Of a DNA stretch of 64,000 nt, positions 1 to 6,680 are shown piece by piece. Origin of the DNA: a virus. The first letter of the stretch is position 1; each line of letters opens with the position of its first letter. Below the pieces are notes generated by a model. The model had not been told where the DNA came from. It did not search any database and saw only the letters and a program-made list of their open reading frames with translations. The position numbers and the translations under genes are program-made. The stretch is taken from the IMG/VR virus record IMGVR_UViG_3300046454_000714, positions 23,528 to 87,527 of that record, one strand, 5' to 3'.

Positions 1-311
1 ACGGTAACGGCCGCGACGCGCAGACGCGGATCGTCGGCCGTCGGGTCCGAGTAGAGCTGCGCATACACCTCGAACGCCGAGTACAAGTCGTCGGTCATCG
101 TCGGCACCTGCACGCAGTCCGGGGTGCCGCGGTGACTGATGTCCTCGACCGCGGCGACACGCTCAGCGACGTGATCAAGGACGCAGAAGTTCGGGTCCGA
201 GATCTGGACCGTCTGGACGCGGCCCGGCCGGCCGATCGACGCCGGGACGAAACGCGGCGGGGGAGTGGCGGACGTCGCGGGGGCAGGGATGGCGCAGCTT
301 GCTACAGTCAT
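1..311 (-). CDS. DUF6907-like hypothetical protein, truncated by window edge
   Basis: The leftward reading frame opens at ATG 311 after a GAGAGG ribosome-binding site and stays open to the window edge (103 codons visible). A Pro/Ala-rich N-terminus is followed by a segment with C, DH, an ED-IS-H motif and a final stretch of small polar residues. This pattern recalls DUF6907, a family of unknown function common on Streptomyces mobile elements. The family call is from memory of the pattern. It lies downstream of the endonuclease VII gene on the same strand but behind a terminator-like hairpin. Confidence 0.55.
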   Translation of the reverse strand, partial: MTVASCAIPAPATSATPPPRFVPASIGRPGRVQTVQISDPNFCVLDHVAERVAAVEDISHRGTPDCVQVPTMTDDLYSAFEVYAQLYSDPTADDPRLRVAAVT

Positions 312-370
312 GTCAGACCTCTCAGGCGTGAGTGGGTTGCTGATCAGCGGCTGGTACCGCTGGTTGAACT

Positions 371-395
371 GGCCGGGCGTTGGTAGCGCCCGGCC
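371..395. terminator. Hairpin between endonuclease VII gene and the DUF6907-like gene
   Basis: GGCCGGGCG and CGCCCGGCC form a perfect 9-bp stem with a 7-nt loop, just past the stop of the leftward endonuclease gene. There is no long T-tract, so it may terminate weakly or only attenuate. Confidence 0.6.
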
Positions 396-405
396 GTTCG
401 CGTTC

Positions 406-984
406 CTACTGCGGAAGCGATCGGGGCTTCGGTGTCTCGACCGCCTTGTTCGCGGCCCGGACGAGGGCGCCGAAGGCCTGATGGCTCATCTCCTCTCGAA
501 GGATCTGCACGATCACAGAGGGCTGGTCCAGCGGCACGAGGGCGGCCCTGGGGTCGGGGCTGAACAGCGCCTTGTTGTACTTCCGCCACCGACGTAGCTC
601 CTCGTGGAGCTGCTCGCGGTCGACGAGGATGTCGACCAGAGGATCCCGCTGATTTCGCATGAACCATGCACGGTGGAAGTAGCCCCTGAACCAGCCGCCA
701 GGACCGCTACCAAACGGCGGGTGGATGTCAGGGTTTTCCAGCTGCCCAAGAGCGGTGTTGCACCAGCGGCAGATCAGACCGCGCACGGCAGCATTGCCGT
801 AGTGGTGGTCATGGTCGATGACGAGTCCCCGACGTGCGCCCTCTTGCGGCGGTTGGCCGCACGCTTCGCAGTTCCCACCGCTCCGCTCCCAGAGGGCCTC
901 GAAGTCCTCGCACGTGAGCGCGTAAGTCTTGTGCGTATGGCAGTCGATGCCACTCTCGTGCTTCGACTTCCGTCGCAAATGCAT
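406..984 (-). CDS. Recombination endonuclease VII-like HNH nuclease
   Basis: The 192-residue product has the endonuclease VII signature: a C-E-A-C zinc knuckle, then V-I-D-H-D-H and a conserved R-G-L-I-C-x-x-C-N block, supplying both metal ligands and the HNH catalytic core. This family resolves branched DNA in phages and is also widespread as free-standing HNH nucleases. Start 984 is chosen over the longer frame from 1095 because GGAGGA lies immediately upstream. The C-terminal third is not recognisable. Its predicted promoter carries the element's palindromic operator, so it probably belongs to the GntR-controlled set. Confidence 0.85.
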   Translation of the reverse strand: MHLRRKSKHESGIDCHTHKTYALTCEDFEALWERSGGNCEACGQPPQEGARRGLVIDHDHHYGNAAVRGLICRWCNTALGQLENPDIHPPFGSGPGGWFRGYFHRAWFMRNQRDPLVDILVDREQLHEELRRWRKYNKALFSPDPRAALVPLDQPSVIVQILREEMSHQAFGALVRAANKAVETPKPRSLPQ

Positions 985-1005
985 GCATCCTCCATGATCA
1001 CCCTC

Positions 1006-1061
1006 ACTTGGATATCCAAGTTGGCGCTCCGAAAGTAGCGCGGCTGTCGCGGAGCGTGCAA
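1006..1061 (-). promoter_or_regulatory. Leftward promoter with 16-bp palindromic operator
   Basis: On the minus strand TTGCAC (1056-1061) and TACTTT (1032-1037) are 18 bp apart. Between this promoter and the endonuclease VII start lies ACTTGGATATCCAAGT (1006-1021), a perfect 16-bp palindrome. The same core recurs at 2471-2488 in the same position relative to another promoter. Repression by the adjacent GntR-family protein is inferred. Confidence 0.7.
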
Positions 1062-1098
1062 GTAGTGCGACGAACTGGATGGTGGGTACCGTCACGGC

Positions 1099-1518
1099 AT
1101 GGGGTTGACGGATCAGGAGTTGCGCTCACGGTTCGCGCAGGCCAAGGTGCTTCGCCTCGGGACCGTCGACGCGGCCGGCAAGCCACACCTTGTGCCCGCC
1201 ACCTTCGCCCTCGTCGGCGACGTCGTGGCCATTGCGGTCGACCACAAGCCGAAGCGGCACACCAACCTGAAGCGTCTTCGTAACGTCGAGGAGAACCCCG
1301 CCGTGACGCTCCTCGTTGACCACTTCGAAGAGGACTGGGACCGGCTCTGGTGGGTGCGCGCGGATGGCGATGCTCGTGTGATCCAAAATGAACTTGCATA
1401 CGAACTTGTAGATGCATTGGTAGACAAGTACGAGCAGTATCGCGAGCGTCGCCCCTCCGGACCGGTGATTGAAATTCACGTAAACCGCTGGTCAGGGTGG
1501 GTGGCCAAGCAGGAGTAG
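1099..1518 (+). CDS. PPOX-class F420/flavin-dependent oxidoreductase-like protein
   Basis: The 139-residue product fits small split-barrel PPOX enzymes of the Rv0121 type: an LGTVDAAGKPH-type strand, then VDHK-P-K and an N-P-x-V-T-L-L-V-D strand. Such proteins bind flavin or F420 and reduce varied substrates; the actual substrate cannot be told. Residues from about 95 onward use many AT-rich codons (for example aaa-atg-aac-ttg), unlike the GC-rich first half, which hints at recombination or recent acquisition. No clear ribosome-binding site precedes the start. It looks like an accessory gene beside the repressor. Confidence 0.75.
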   Translation: MGLTDQELRSRFAQAKVLRLGTVDAAGKPHLVPATFALVGDVVAIAVDHKPKRHTNLKRLRNVEENPAVTLLVDHFEEDWDRLWWVRADGDARVIQNELAYELVDALVDKYEQYRERRPSGPVIEIHVNRWSGWVAKQE

Positions 1519-1537
1519 ACGCATCGCGGTGACATCC

Positions 1538-1559
1538 GGTTACGCTCACTTGCGTAACC
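1538..1559. promoter_or_regulatory. Inverted repeat upstream of the GntR-family gene
   Basis: GGTTACGC and GCGTAACC are perfect 8-bp arms separated by TCACTT, ending 16 bp before the GntR start. The position suits an autoregulatory operator; binding is inferred. Confidence 0.65.
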
Positions 1560-1575
1560 ATCCGACAGGAGAGTG

Positions 1576-2352
1576 ATGACACCGAACCCGGCACGAGAGC
1601 ACCCCTACGAGAGGGTCGCCAACGAATTGCGCGCGGAGATCCTCAGGGGAGACCTCGCGCCCGGCGCGAAGCTGCCGTCCGAAAATGACCTCAAGGACCG
1701 CTTCGGCGTCACGCGGGCCACGGCGCGGAAGGGCATCGCCCTTCTCCGCATGGAAGGCCTCGTCACCTCGTTCCAGGGGAAAGGCGCGTTCGTCCGCGAG
1801 CGCCCGCACGTGAGCATGCGTCAGACCGGCAGCATCTACCGTGCGCGCCGATCGACTGGCGAGGCGAACTACAACGCCGAGGCGAAGGCGCAGGGGCAGA
1901 GGCCCAAGCAGGTGATTCGCGAGGTCGTCGAGACGGACGCGCCGGAGAAGGTCGCGGACCGTTTCGGCGTCGAGCCCGGCGCTCCGGTGGTAGTCCGCCG
2001 CCTGCTGTTTACGGTCGACGACCAGCCCATGCAGCTCTGCGATAGCTACTACGAGCGCTCCCTTGCGGCTGGCACGCCGCTTGCCGAGGCCAGGCTCATC
2101 AAGGGTGGCGCCAACTCGTTCATCGAAAACCCGGACGGGCCGATCGGTCGACGCATCGTCCAGTTCATCGAAGACCTCGACATCCGGATGCCGTACCCGC
2201 ACGAGATCGAGCTACTCGACATCCCGGCTGGCGTGCCCGTGGCGAAGGTGATGCGCACCGCTTACGACTCGGCGGGCGACGTCCTGGAAGTGCTCGACTC
2301 GATTGTTCCGTGCGATCGGCACACCTTCCGATACGTGATCGATGTGCCGTAG
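1576..2352 (+). CDS. GntR/UTRA-family transcriptional repressor (KorSA-like)
   Basis: The 258-residue protein has an N-terminal GntR winged helix (about residues 10-75, with L-P-S-E-N-D-L, R-A-T-A-R-K-G and Q-G-K-G-A-F-V) and a C-terminal UTRA ligand-binding domain (residues 100-255). The length fits the family. KorSA-type members keep AICE excision, replication and transfer genes off during integration. ATG 1576 is preferred over GTG 1573 because AGGAG lies 4 nt upstream. It sits between two CTTGGATATCCAAG palindromes and has its own inverted repeat upstream, so it is the best candidate for master repressor of both flanking promoters. Confidence 0.85.
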   Translation: MTPNPAREHPYERVANELRAEILRGDLAPGAKLPSENDLKDRFGVTRATARKGIALLRMEGLVTSFQGKGAFVRERPHVSMRQTGSIYRARRSTGEANYNAEAKAQGQRPKQVIREVVETDAPEKVADRFGVEPGAPVVVRRLLFTVDDQPMQLCDSYYERSLAAGTPLAEARLIKGGANSFIENPDGPIGRRIVQFIEDLDIRMPYPHEIELLDIPAGVPVAKVMRTAYDSAGDVLEVLDSIVPCDRHTFRYVIDVP

Positions 2353-2373
2353 TTCCTGCTCACGCTGCTGATG

Positions 2374-2404
2374 CCCTCAACCGCCTTGCGGTTGGGGGCT
2401 TTTT
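2374..2404 (+). terminator. Rho-independent terminator after the GntR gene
   Basis: CCCTCAACCGC and GCGGTTGGGGG form an 11-bp stem (one G-T pair) with a CTT loop, followed by CTTTTT. It separates repressor transcription from the downstream operon promoter. Confidence 0.85.
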
Positions 2405-2430
2405 CGTTGCGCCCGGGCTTGTCGCAGCAC

Positions 2431-2488
2431 TTGCATACCCAAGCTGCACTGGCTACGGTTGCACCAGTCGAACTTGGATATCCAAGTT
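2431..2488 (+). promoter_or_regulatory. Main rightward promoter with 18-bp palindromic operator
   Basis: TTGCAT (2431-2436) and TACGGT (2454-2459) are 17 bp apart. AACTTGGATATCCAAGTT (2471-2488), a perfect 18-bp palindrome, starts about 12 bp past the -10, where a bound repressor would block the polymerase. Its 16-bp core equals the site at 1006-1021. This promoter would drive the long operon beginning with the excisionase-like gene. Confidence 0.75.
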
Positions 2489-2530
2489 CGGAAACCAAGT
2501 CCTGACCTGCCCAAATGACCGGAGGCCTCT

Positions 2531-2788
2531 GTGCCCACGCCCAACGACGAACTCGCTGAAGAGCTCGCCCTGTTGCAGGGCGCGCTCAAGCCGGCAGAGG
2601 TCGCCAAGCTCCTGAAGGTCCACTCCGCGACCGTCTACCGCCTGATCGCCAGCGGTGAGTTGCCCTCCATCCGGATCGGCAGCGGCACCAAGCGCCGCAC
2701 CGGCCTGAAGGTCCCGCAGTCCGCCGTCATCAAGTACCTGCGCAGCTCCCGTACCGCCCCGGCCCTGCCCGCCACGGAGGTGGCCTGA
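2531..2788 (+). CDS. Excisionase-like helix-turn-helix DNA-binding protein
   Basis: The 85-residue product has a MerR/excisionase-type helix-turn-helix: L-K-P-A-E-V-A-K-L-L followed by A-T-V-Y-R-L-I-A-S-G-E-L and a basic beta-wing (S-G-T-K-R-R). Proteins of this size assist integrase-driven excision in AICEs and phages. GTG 2531 is set by GGAGG five bases upstream. It is the first gene after the operator-controlled promoter, which fits an early role in induction. It could instead be a general regulator. Confidence 0.75.
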   Translation: MPTPNDELAEELALLQGALKPAEVAKLLKVHSATVYRLIASGELPSIRIGSGTKRRTGLKVPQSAVIKYLRSSRTAPALPATEVA

Positions 2789-2789
2789 C

Positions 2790-3107
2790 ATGCCGATCAC
2801 CACCGCAACCCCGCCCCGCACCCCGCAGTTCCACTACGCGTCGATGCGCAACGCCGAGCAGTCGGCCCGCAGCATCTCGACGCAGTTGTCGGTGCGCGGC
2901 TTCCTCACCGGTCTCGCCGATGAGACATCGGCCGCCGAGTTCGCCAAGCTGAAGGCGACCCGCACCAGCTACTACTTGCTCGCCCTGGCGCACCGGAACG
3001 CGGCCCGCCGCCTGGAGCGCGGCCAGCGCATCCGGTCCCGTGTCGAGCGGATCGTGCGGCCGGTTGTCCGTGGCGCGCTGCGAGTCGGCCGGGCGGTGAC
3101 GGCATGA
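2790..3107 (+). CDS. Hypothetical basic protein
   Basis: The 105-residue product is not recognised. It is mostly helical, with a strongly basic C-terminal third rich in Arg and Val. The start follows the previous stop directly, and the stop overlaps the next start by 4 bp, so it is co-translated in the early operon. Confidence 0.6.
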   Translation: MPITTATPPRTPQFHYASMRNAEQSARSISTQLSVRGFLTGLADETSAAEFAKLKATRTSYYLLALAHRNAARRLERGQRIRSRVERIVRPVVRGALRVGRAVTA

Positions 3108-3319
3108 GCACCGCAACCGCCGCCCCGGCCCTGACCCTCGCCGTGAACGTGTACCGGACTGCGTCGGCTCGTACCGCGGAACTGTCGGCGGTCACGGATT
3201 CCCGCGACCTGACGCCGGGCGAGTCCGACTACCTGGCCCACGCGCAGGACATGCTGGCCGCCGCCAAGGCGACCCTCGTCCGCGCCGGCCGCCTCGACCT
3301 CATCGGGGTGGTGGCATGA
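3104..3319 (+). CDS. Small hypothetical protein
   Basis: 71 residues, helical, Ala-rich, no recognised domain. It is linked by ATGA overlaps to both the upstream and downstream genes, which supports translation as part of the operon. Confidence 0.6.
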   Translation: MSTATAAPALTLAVNVYRTASARTAELSAVTDSRDLTPGESDYLAHAQDMLAAAKATLVRAGRLDLIGVVA

Positions 3320-3552
3320 GCCCCGCCGACGTTGCCGCGCACATCGCGGCCCAGGGCCCGGTTCGCACCCGCCCCGTCGCAACTCCGCAGCGCACGGTCC
3401 TGGAGCGTTTCCCGGCTGGCGCCCCGCGGGGCCAGTGGCCGGCGGAGTCCTTCGCCGCGGACCGTCGCCGCGAGGGTGTTCCGGCCCGCGTGGTCATGGA
3501 CCTCAACTCGGACGCGTTCCTCGTGATCGTCGAGGCCGGTGATCCCCGATGA
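3316..3552 (+). CDS. Small hypothetical protein
   Basis: 78 residues with a Pro/Arg-rich middle and a hydrophobic C-terminal strand (V-V-M-D-L, F-L-V-I-V). No family recognised. It overlaps both neighbours by 4 bp. Confidence 0.6.
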   Translation: MSPADVAAHIAAQGPVRTRPVATPQRTVLERFPAGAPRGQWPAESFAADRRREGVPARVVMDLNSDAFLVIVEAGDPR

Positions 3553-3725
3553 GCTTCCCGATCCCGGACCCGTCGCCGGAGGAGGAGTTGGCGGCCAGCG
3601 TGGACGACATCTTCCTCGGCTGGTGGCCCGACGACTTGATGGCCATCGTCCGCGCCCCGTACACGGGTGGCGCCCTCGCCGCCTATGCGCACATCGACGG
3701 CGGCAAGTACCTGCCGCCGGAGTAG
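3549..3725 (+). CDS. Small acidic hypothetical protein
   Basis: 58 residues, starting at the ATGA overlap with the previous gene. It contains an E-E-E stretch and an F-L-G-W-W-P-D-D segment. Not recognised. Tight coupling is the main evidence that it is translated. Confidence 0.55.
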   Translation: MSFPIPDPSPEEELAASVDDIFLGWWPDDLMAIVRAPYTGGALAAYAHIDGGKYLPPE

Positions 3726-3829
3726 CGCCCCCAAGACCGCCGCGGGTGGGTCGACAACCCCCCGTCCCCGCCCGCGGTGCCCAACCCCGCCCCACCCCAT
3801 CCGCTCCTGCTGACCAGAGAGGCTCCGTC

Positions 3830-4069
3830 ATGTCTTCCACCGCCCACCCCACCGCCCAGTCGGCCCCGGCGACGGCCACCGTCGAGCTCTTCTGGGTGAT
3901 GACCGTACAGACGGCCGACGGTCGCGTGAACACCCGGACCGCCGTGCTCACGGTCCCGGTCGGGTTCACCCGCGCCGAGGCGTTCGGGTACGTCTTCGCG
4001 CAGTTCAAGGAGGCCTACGGCAGCCCACTCACGGTCCTTTTCTTCGACCTCGCCGAGAACAAGATCTAG
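3830..4069 (+). CDS. Small hypothetical protein
   Basis: 79 residues, starting at ATG 3830 after a GAGAGG site. After a Thr/Ala-rich start it has a beta-strand-rich body and ends with an F-F-D-L-A-E motif. No family recognised. Similar GAGAGGANNCC leaders precede many later genes in this operon. Confidence 0.65.
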   Translation: MSSTAHPTAQSAPATATVELFWVMTVQTADGRVNTRTAVLTVPVGFTRAEAFGYVFAQFKEAYGSPLTVLFFDLAENKI

Positions 4070-4114
4070 CTCCGCCCCACCCCCACTGCTCCTGCTGATC
4101 CGAAAGGGATCCCC

Positions 4115-4348
4115 ATGTCTCCGTTCGTCCTGTCCGACGCCGATCTGGCCGTCACGACCCAGCTGGCCGCGCGCCGTCGGGAGCGCACCACGGTCGCGGA
4201 TGCGTTCACCGAGTTGTTCGGCGACGACTTCACCCGCGCCCTGTACCGGGAGACCACGTATGCGGTGCCGGATTCGGAGCGGCAGACGTGCCCGGTGCAC
4301 CAGGACTGGCGGATGGACTGCCAGCACCTGCACCTGAAGGCCGCCTGA
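4115..4348 (+). CDS. Small hypothetical protein
   Basis: 77 residues with a helical N-terminal half and a C/H-containing C-terminus (T-C-P-V-H-Q-D-W-R-M-D-C-Q-H) that could bind a metal. An AAAGGGA site lies upstream. Function unknown. Confidence 0.6.
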   Translation: MSPFVLSDADLAVTTQLAARRRERTTVADAFTELFGDDFTRALYRETTYAVPDSERQTCPVHQDWRMDCQHLHLKAA

Positions 4349-4500
4349 TGTCCGGCCGGAAGCGCGACGACGCGCCGCCGAAGCCCCCGCCGACGCCCGA
4401 CCCCGCCGCAGTCGCCCGCGCCAAGCGTGAAGCGGACGCCCTGCGCACGACAGCCCGGGAGCTGCCGGAGATCGACCCCGCCGACGCCAAGTACTGGTAG
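4348..4500 (+). CDS. Small hypothetical protein
   Basis: 50 residues, Pro-rich then charged helix, starting in the ATGA overlap with the previous gene. Not recognised. Confidence 0.5.
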   Translation: MSGRKRDDAPPKPPPTPDPAAVARAKREADALRTTARELPEIDPADAKYW

Positions 4501-4526
4501 CCAACCCCGCCCCGAGAGAGGACGCC

Positions 4527-4724
4527 ATGTCTCGCTTCACAGTCACCCGCCGCGGCGCATCCGGCCCCGGCGAGGGCGGCCAGTACACGTACAGCACCCG
4601 CGCCGACAGCCCCGCCGAGGCGGTCGCCAAGACCGCCGCCAAGGCGGAGCGGCTGCATCACCGCATCAACCGGGGCGGCACCGTCCTCGACCCGGAACCC
4701 ACCGACATCACCCGCATCGACTAG
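4527..4724 (+). CDS. Small hypothetical protein
   Basis: 65 residues after a GAGAGGA site. It has a basic N-terminus, then a Y-T-Y-S-T-R strand and an Ala-rich helix. Not recognised. Confidence 0.6.
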   Translation: MSRFTVTRRGASGPGEGGQYTYSTRADSPAEAVAKTAAKAERLHHRINRGGTVLDPEPTDITRID

Positions 4725-4734
4725 GGAGCCCGCC

Positions 4735-5001
4735 ATGTCCAAGCCTTCCTGGCTACCGAGCCAGCTCGCCGACCGCGCCAGCGCCGCCGACGCCCTTGGT
4801 GCCGCAGCCGACCAGTCCAACCTGTGCCGCAGCATCGCCGACGGCCTGCACGCCCAAGGTCGCGACCACTACGGCGACCCGACCCACACGGCGGCCGTCG
4901 TCGAAAGCCACCGGCTCGGCGAGATCGCGGAGGCGCACGGCTTCAACGGCCAGGACGTCATGGACGAAGCCGCCCGGCGCCGCGGCCTGACCACCACCTA
5001 G
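4735..5001 (+). CDS. Small hypothetical protein
   Basis: 88 residues, predicted all-helical, with H-Y-G-D and H-G-F-N-G-Q-D-V motifs. It follows the previous gene by 10 bp in the same operon. No known family recognised. Confidence 0.6.
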   Translation: MSKPSWLPSQLADRASAADALGAAADQSNLCRSIADGLHAQGRDHYGDPTHTAAVVESHRLGEIAEAHGFNGQDVMDEAARRRGLTTT

Positions 5002-5058
5002 ACGCCGTGGTGCGGGTCACCATCCCCCGGCCCGCGCCACGGCCTGCACGCCCATCCA

Positions 5059-5076
5059 CCCCACCCGCGGGTGGGG
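5059..5076. repeat. Perfect 18-bp GC palindrome in intergenic space
   Basis: CCCCACCCGCGGGTGGGG is fully self-complementary and lies between two small genes. It may fold in RNA as a processing or attenuation hairpin; no T-tract follows. Confidence 0.5.
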
Positions 5077-5116
5077 GCGCGCACCGCACCAACCCTTCAA
5101 TCCGAGGAGATACCGC

Positions 5117-5284
5117 ATGACAAGCACTGAGTGGGACGCGATGGAACTCGGCGGACAAAACCGGTCCGCGTCGGGCGTGACCGAAGGCCCCGACGGCGAC
5201 TTCACGGCCGTCGCCGACTCGGCCGAAGCCGAGCTGAGCGCCCAGTTCGGCGGGCGCTGGGCGGTGCTGGGCGACGAGCGCTGA
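5117..5284 (+). CDS. Small acidic hypothetical protein
   Basis: 55 residues, starting after GAGGAGA. Acidic and Gly/Ala-rich, with R-W-A-V-L near the C-terminus. No domain recognised. The good ribosome-binding site is the main support. Confidence 0.55.
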   Translation: MTSTEWDAMELGGQNRSASGVTEGPDGDFTAVADSAEAELSAQFGGRWAVLGDER

Positions 5285-5330
5285 ACCCCTGATCGCCGGG
5301 CGCGGGTCTCCCCCGTCTCGTGTCCGGCTC

Positions 5331-5378
5331 GCCGCGCTGGCGGGCGTCAACGGCTCCCCGCCGTTCCGCCAGCGCGGC
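5331..5378. repeat. Long broken-stem hairpin
   Basis: Perfect 13-bp arms GCCGCGCTGGCGG and CCGCCAGCGCGGC enclose a second perfect 6-bp pair (AACGGC/GCCGTT), giving a 19-bp broken stem in a 184-bp gap between small genes. It has no T-tract, so attenuation or RNA processing is as likely as termination. Confidence 0.6.
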
Positions 5379-5468
5379 CCAAGCCCCGGCCTGGCCGAAC
5401 GCGGGCCACGCATCAACCGCAGACCGGGGCGCGCACCACCACCGACCGCCAAACCGAGAGGACCCCGC

Positions 5469-5621
5469 ATGACACGCAAGAACGAGGACGTCGACTTGAC
5501 CACCCCGGAGAACGTCGCCAAGGGCCAGAAAGTCTACGACCGCATCGTCGCAGGCGAAATCCCCGCCGGGAAGGTCGGCCCGACGCTCGACGCCACCTAC
5601 GGCCGCAAGCGCAAGGCCTGA
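5469..5621 (+). CDS. Small hypothetical protein
   Basis: 50 residues after a GAGAGGA site. It has a P-E-N-V-A-K-G-Q-K-V-Y-D helix and a basic tail (Y-G-R-K-R-K-A), so weak DNA binding is conceivable. Unknown family. Confidence 0.55.
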   Translation: MTRKNEDVDLTTPENVAKGQKVYDRIVAGEIPAGKVGPTLDATYGRKRKA

Positions 5622-5625
5622 GCCG

Positions 5626-5772
5626 ATGGCCCGCAAGGAGTGCGCGCAGTGCGTGGAGCACGCCCGCCTGCACTCCGGCAACTGGCTCGGCATCGGGCGT
5701 GACAACGATCCGTGCCCGCCCTGTGAAGACCACGCCCGCAATGGGTGCGGCCTGGACCGCAAGGAGAAGTAG
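5626..5772 (+). CDS. Small Cys-rich (zinc-knuckle-like) protein
   Basis: 48 residues with C-A-Q-C and C-P-P-C pairs plus two E-H/D-H-A-R segments, a layout that suits one structural zinc site. It overlaps the next start by one base (TAGTG). Function unknown. Confidence 0.55.
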   Translation: MARKECAQCVEHARLHSGNWLGIGRDNDPCPPCEDHARNGCGLDRKEK

Positions 5773-6398
5773 TGCCAGGCAAGGCGAAGGACATTACAGG
5801 CGTGAAGTTCGGGCGCTTCCTGGTCGTCAAGCGAGACGGAAGCAACAGGGACGGTTCTGCGCGCTGGGAATGCGTCTGTGACTGCGGCACCCGCAAGACG
5901 GTCGGCGGCCGGGAGCTTTGGCGAGGAAGGACCATCTCTTGCGGATGCCTCAACGCGGAGATACTCGCCAACCGCGCCAGGACGCACGGAATGAGCGGCC
6001 ATCCGGCGTACCAGTCGTGGGTGGAGATGCGCACCCGGTGCCACAACTCCAGCAGAGACAGCTACCAGGACTACGGCGGTCGCGGCATTCGAGTCTGTGA
6101 CCGCTGGCGCGATTCGTTCGAGAGCTTCTGGGCCGACATGGGGTCCACCTATGAGCCCGGCCTGACGATCGACCGGATCGACGTGAACAAGGGCTACGAG
6201 CCCGGCAACTGTCAGTGGGCGACCCGTAAGCAGCAGAACCGAAACACCCGCCGCAACATGATGATCCAGTTTCGCGGTGAAACGCGCTGTCTTGGCGAGT
6301 GGTGCGAGCTGCTTGACCTTCCCTACCACTCGATCTACACGCGCCTCAGTCGCGGCTGGCCAGTCGAACGAGCCCTGACCGAACCGATCCACCGCTGA
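5772..6398 (+). CDS. Putative free-standing homing endonuclease / DNA-binding phage protein
   Basis: The 208-residue product starts at GTG 5772, overlapping the previous stop. The N-terminal third has paired cysteines (E-C-V-C-D-C-G, S-C-G-C-L). The core carries Y-G-G-R-G-I, then C-D-R-W and L-T-I-D-R-I-D-V-N-K-G-Y-E-P-G-N-C-Q-W-A-T. I know this block from many phage proteins usually described as HNH-like homing endonucleases. A small C-terminal helix-turn-helix-like segment follows. At over 200 residues it stands out among 50-80-residue neighbours, which fits insertion of a mobile nuclease gene. Nuclease activity is inferred. Confidence 0.65.
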   Translation: MPGKAKDITGVKFGRFLVVKRDGSNRDGSARWECVCDCGTRKTVGGRELWRGRTISCGCLNAEILANRARTHGMSGHPAYQSWVEMRTRCHNSSRDSYQDYGGRGIRVCDRWRDSFESFWADMGSTYEPGLTIDRIDVNKGYEPGNCQWATRKQQNRNTRRNMMIQFRGETRCLGEWCELLDLPYHSIYTRLSRGWPVERALTEPIHR

Positions 6399-6411
6399 CC
6401 AGCTGCCCGAT

Positions 6412-6432
6412 CCGCCCGTCTCGCACGGGCGG
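6412..6432. terminator. Hairpin after the homing-endonuclease-like gene
   Basis: CCGCCCGT and ACGGGCGG form a perfect 8-bp stem with a 5-nt loop, 14 bp past the stop. No T-tract is present. Confidence 0.5.
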
Positions 6433-6480
6433 TGAGGGGAACCGCGCCAGCGCTTCCCACCCCAACCCGAGAGGAATCCC

Positions 6481-6651
6481 ATGGCATTCGGACGCAAGGC
6501 CGCCGAGAAGCTCGACTCCGCCGCCGCCGCACTCCACAAGGTCGGCGGGAAGGCCGGAGACGCCGTCGCCAACACCATCCTTGCCCCCGCCCGCTCCCGC
6601 ATCAACGAGTCCTGCACCAACTGCGACAAGGGCAAGTGCAAGACCCACTGA
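6481..6651 (+). CDS. Small protein with C-terminal Cys cluster
   Basis: 56 residues: an amphipathic helical N-terminus, then C-T-N-C-D-K-G-K-C-K-T-H at the C-terminus, a possible CxxC-x4-C-x2-H zinc site. A GAGAGGA site precedes the ATG. Unknown function. Confidence 0.6.
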   Translation: MAFGRKAAEKLDSAAAALHKVGGKAGDAVANTILAPARSRINESCTNCDKGKCKTH

Positions 6652-6680
6652 CCGAACCAACCCCCGAGAGGAGCCCCCCC

